Assembly (NCBI GenBank): GCA_964020975.1
Contig: OZ026630.1
Coordinates: forward strand, 28,272,337 to 28,336,336
DNA: 64,000 nucleotides
DNA from: Hermodice carunculata
Lineage: Eukaryota > Annelida > Polychaeta > Eunicida > Amphinomidae
Direction: 5' to 3'
Shown here: one piece after another, positions 62,081 through 64,000 of the stretch
Position numbering within the stretch: position 1 is the first letter of the stretch
Layout of the letters: each line of letters starts with the position of its first letter
Program-made: the position numbers and the translations under genes
Notes under the pieces: generated by a model
Databases searched by the model: none
Seen by the model: only the letters and a program-made list of their open reading frames with translations
What the model was told of the DNA's origin: nothing

Positions 62081-64000
62081 GCGTGCATGGAAAAAAGCAA
62101 TTATTATATGCGCTTCCTCCAGAAGGAAGAAAGCATAATAAGAAACCCATCCTCATCAGTCTTGTCTGTTCCAGACACCCAGCATCATTGTACATGAGAT
62201 CTAGCTCATTGTGACAACTTTACCATTTTCATCAACTGTCATATTTATTGGTTGTCTCAGAGGTGTTGGTTTGCCAAGTATACAGCAAGAGCTACATAAC
62301 AAGGCCTGACCCAGCTGTGTGCGCAGAAGAATTGTTGTACAATGATAAAAGGCAATCAAATAAAAGATCAATTTTGAAGGTCTCAACATGGATACTTTGT
62401 GTCGGTTTGTTAGTATTTAGTGGCACATGCCAGTTACGGGTAAATTACTGTTTCTCCACATACCTACTTTGCTACACCCTTAAGCTGATGAGAAACAATA
62501 ACTTCTTTTTTTATCTCTTGGTACAGTTCTCAGTGTTACCAGATGTCCATGTAAAGGTCCCTTTCACAAATATTTAATCACCATCTGCCGAACTATACAT
62601 GTCAATGAACTTTATTTCTGATGTTGGACTCAGAATACTGGGAAACTGTAAGCATAATCCAGTGAAGAAGATACATATATGAGGAGACATTTACGAAATA
62701 AAAAAGAAAGGAAAAAAAGTACTCTAACCTAGAAAGGCATTTGCCTTATTGATATTGGTTATGAGATGTGTGCAATGTGTGAACCAGCCAATTTACAGAT
62801 AATTCTGAAAGTTTGCATGGTAGCATGGACCACAAATTAGTATTTTATGCAGCAGTACTTGGTTAAAAGTGTGAGCAGACATTTTGAATGTCTTTTACCT
62901 ATCCTAAAACACAAATTTCAGAACGTAGTGTGAACACAGCACCTGAGTCAGTGTAGACTAACATGATAAGGAAGTCATGTGAAGCCATATTTTCTCACAG
63001 AGGCCAAAGCCACCTGTGCTGGAGTGTTTTCCTGCAGTAAAAAGGCCAGATTGGTCTCTCGTTGTCTCAGCTTTCTAGGTCATTTCTCAACTTTCAGTTG
63101 TTCTGCAGGTCTTGTCCAGCCACAGTGTTGCCTGGAGCATGGAGTAACCAAGGATAATTACACCCTCAGAAAACAAGAACACAAGACCTTAACTGTGCCA
63201 ACCAAAACAACCTGCTTACACAATCTTGGGAGGTGGACAGCCAGGGTATTTTAATGCTTGTCCTTGCACTTTTGACCCAAGATCAAAGAGATAAAGCCAT
63301 GTTTCATATTAAGTTACAGTGACAGCACCAAACTTCTTCCAATGTTCCTGAACCATGACAAGAGGTTATCACAAATATCCATATGGACATTCTCCTGGTC
63401 AATGGTCAGTGTTCTGGGAACCCATTTCACCTGCCACTTACTCGTGACCAGGATTTTCATAATTATTGTTTGTGCGACCCCAATTAGTTGACTCCTTGTT
63501 TGCGCTATATTTTATGTTTGCTCATCTGGCATTCAGCAAGATTTCAAGCATAACATCCACTTTGTCCTCAAATGTGGCTTCCTTTGGACACTGTAGCCAT
63601 GGAGGTATTACACAGATATAATACCTCCATGCTGTAACCAATCCTCATCTCCAATGCTGCATATGCTACTAAAACCAATACTTTTTTCACAACAGCATAT
63701 GACAGACATAAATTCCAAATGTTGCATTTAAATCCTTGTGATTTTCTTTCAGTGTCAATTTATTTGCAGACATTGAATAACAGATGTTGCTTTGTGTTCT
63801 CCAATATTCTACTAGTTTCAAACACTGGAAATGTTTCTGTTGATACATTTAATCCAAAACAACAAAAAATTGTCCTATAAACCATTCTCTGCATAAACTG
63901 AATATGCATGAAGCTTGCACCATGAACAACAACAGGCTCATTGTGCATCCACACCATGAGCAGCTGCATCATCATGCATCCACACCAAGAATAGGCTTGT
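62081..64000. other. Unique sequence to the window end
   Basis: A short inverted repeat (ATGGAGGTATTA with its complement, 63599-63630) is the only structure. The 91-109-codon frames at 62248-62577 and 62979-63254 have no recognised domain. Confidence 0.4.

Overview
This window looks like gene-poor, AT-rich nuclear DNA from a marine invertebrate. A lophotrochozoan, perhaps a mollusc, is the best guess. The evidence is indirect: no bacterial gene layout, no long open reading frames, many microsatellites and minisatellites, and dispersed repeat phrases (the GAGACCCATG-GCCTAATGCTC opening, the TGACCTAGTGACCTA array, and runs ending in phrases like ATGGACGGACATGAGC) of a kind I recall from mollusc and related genomes. 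I could not run a search, so the organism is not established.

Only one stretch looks protein-coding: a 90-codon THAP-type zinc-finger reading frame at 36169-36441. It is missing the first zinc-binding cysteine and stops right after the domain. Almost every other open frame is short and unconserved, lies in a tandem repeat whose unit is a multiple of three, or crosses a MITE. I found no rRNA, tRNA or CRISPR array.

Most of the recognisable content is small DNA-transposon debris and tandem repeats. (1) Seven TTAA-bounded MITEs, five with both ends visible, one nearly so and one an end fragment, plus one partial copy: 811-909, 1682-1920, 17598-17825, 20151-20413, 20414-~20570, 44894-45145, 50966-51205, 51744-51991 and 57120-57355. 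Each carries an off-centre near-perfect hairpin. Stem bases covary between copies. (2) TA-flanked pogo/mariner-like MITEs with CAGT ends and GAGAGACC motifs (210-376, 18801-18963, 19223-19400, 24411-24557, 24806-24989, 40606-40764, 54257-54420, 59674-59800). (3) A 390-bp element with an 8-bp target duplication, nested in a dispersed repeat (30956-31345). (4) A 528-bp PIF/Harbinger-like element flanked by TAA (37630-38157). (5) Dispersed unclassified repeats: R-A (30470, 35095, 36630), R-B (30238, 50083) and R-C (6590, 24640, 25140, 43840).

Layout: 1-2.1 kb is a decayed ~44-bp tandem array holding one hairpin MITE. 2.1-9.5 kb is mostly unique with microsatellites and R-C. 9.5-10.3 kb is a 40-bp minisatellite. 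10-17.6 kb is mostly featureless. 17.6-24.6 kb is dense in MITEs, minisatellites and (GA)n. 24.6-31.5 kb is repeat-derived. 35-38.2 kb has the THAP frame between two R-A copies, then the Harbinger-like element. 38-50 kb has scattered repeats. 50-57.4 kb has three hairpin MITEs and one pogo-like MITE. 60.2-62.1 kb is an eleven-unit ~147-bp array rich in TGACCT. The last 2 kb shows nothing recognisable.

The genes do not form a pathway. The most unusual signal is the hairpin MITE group.
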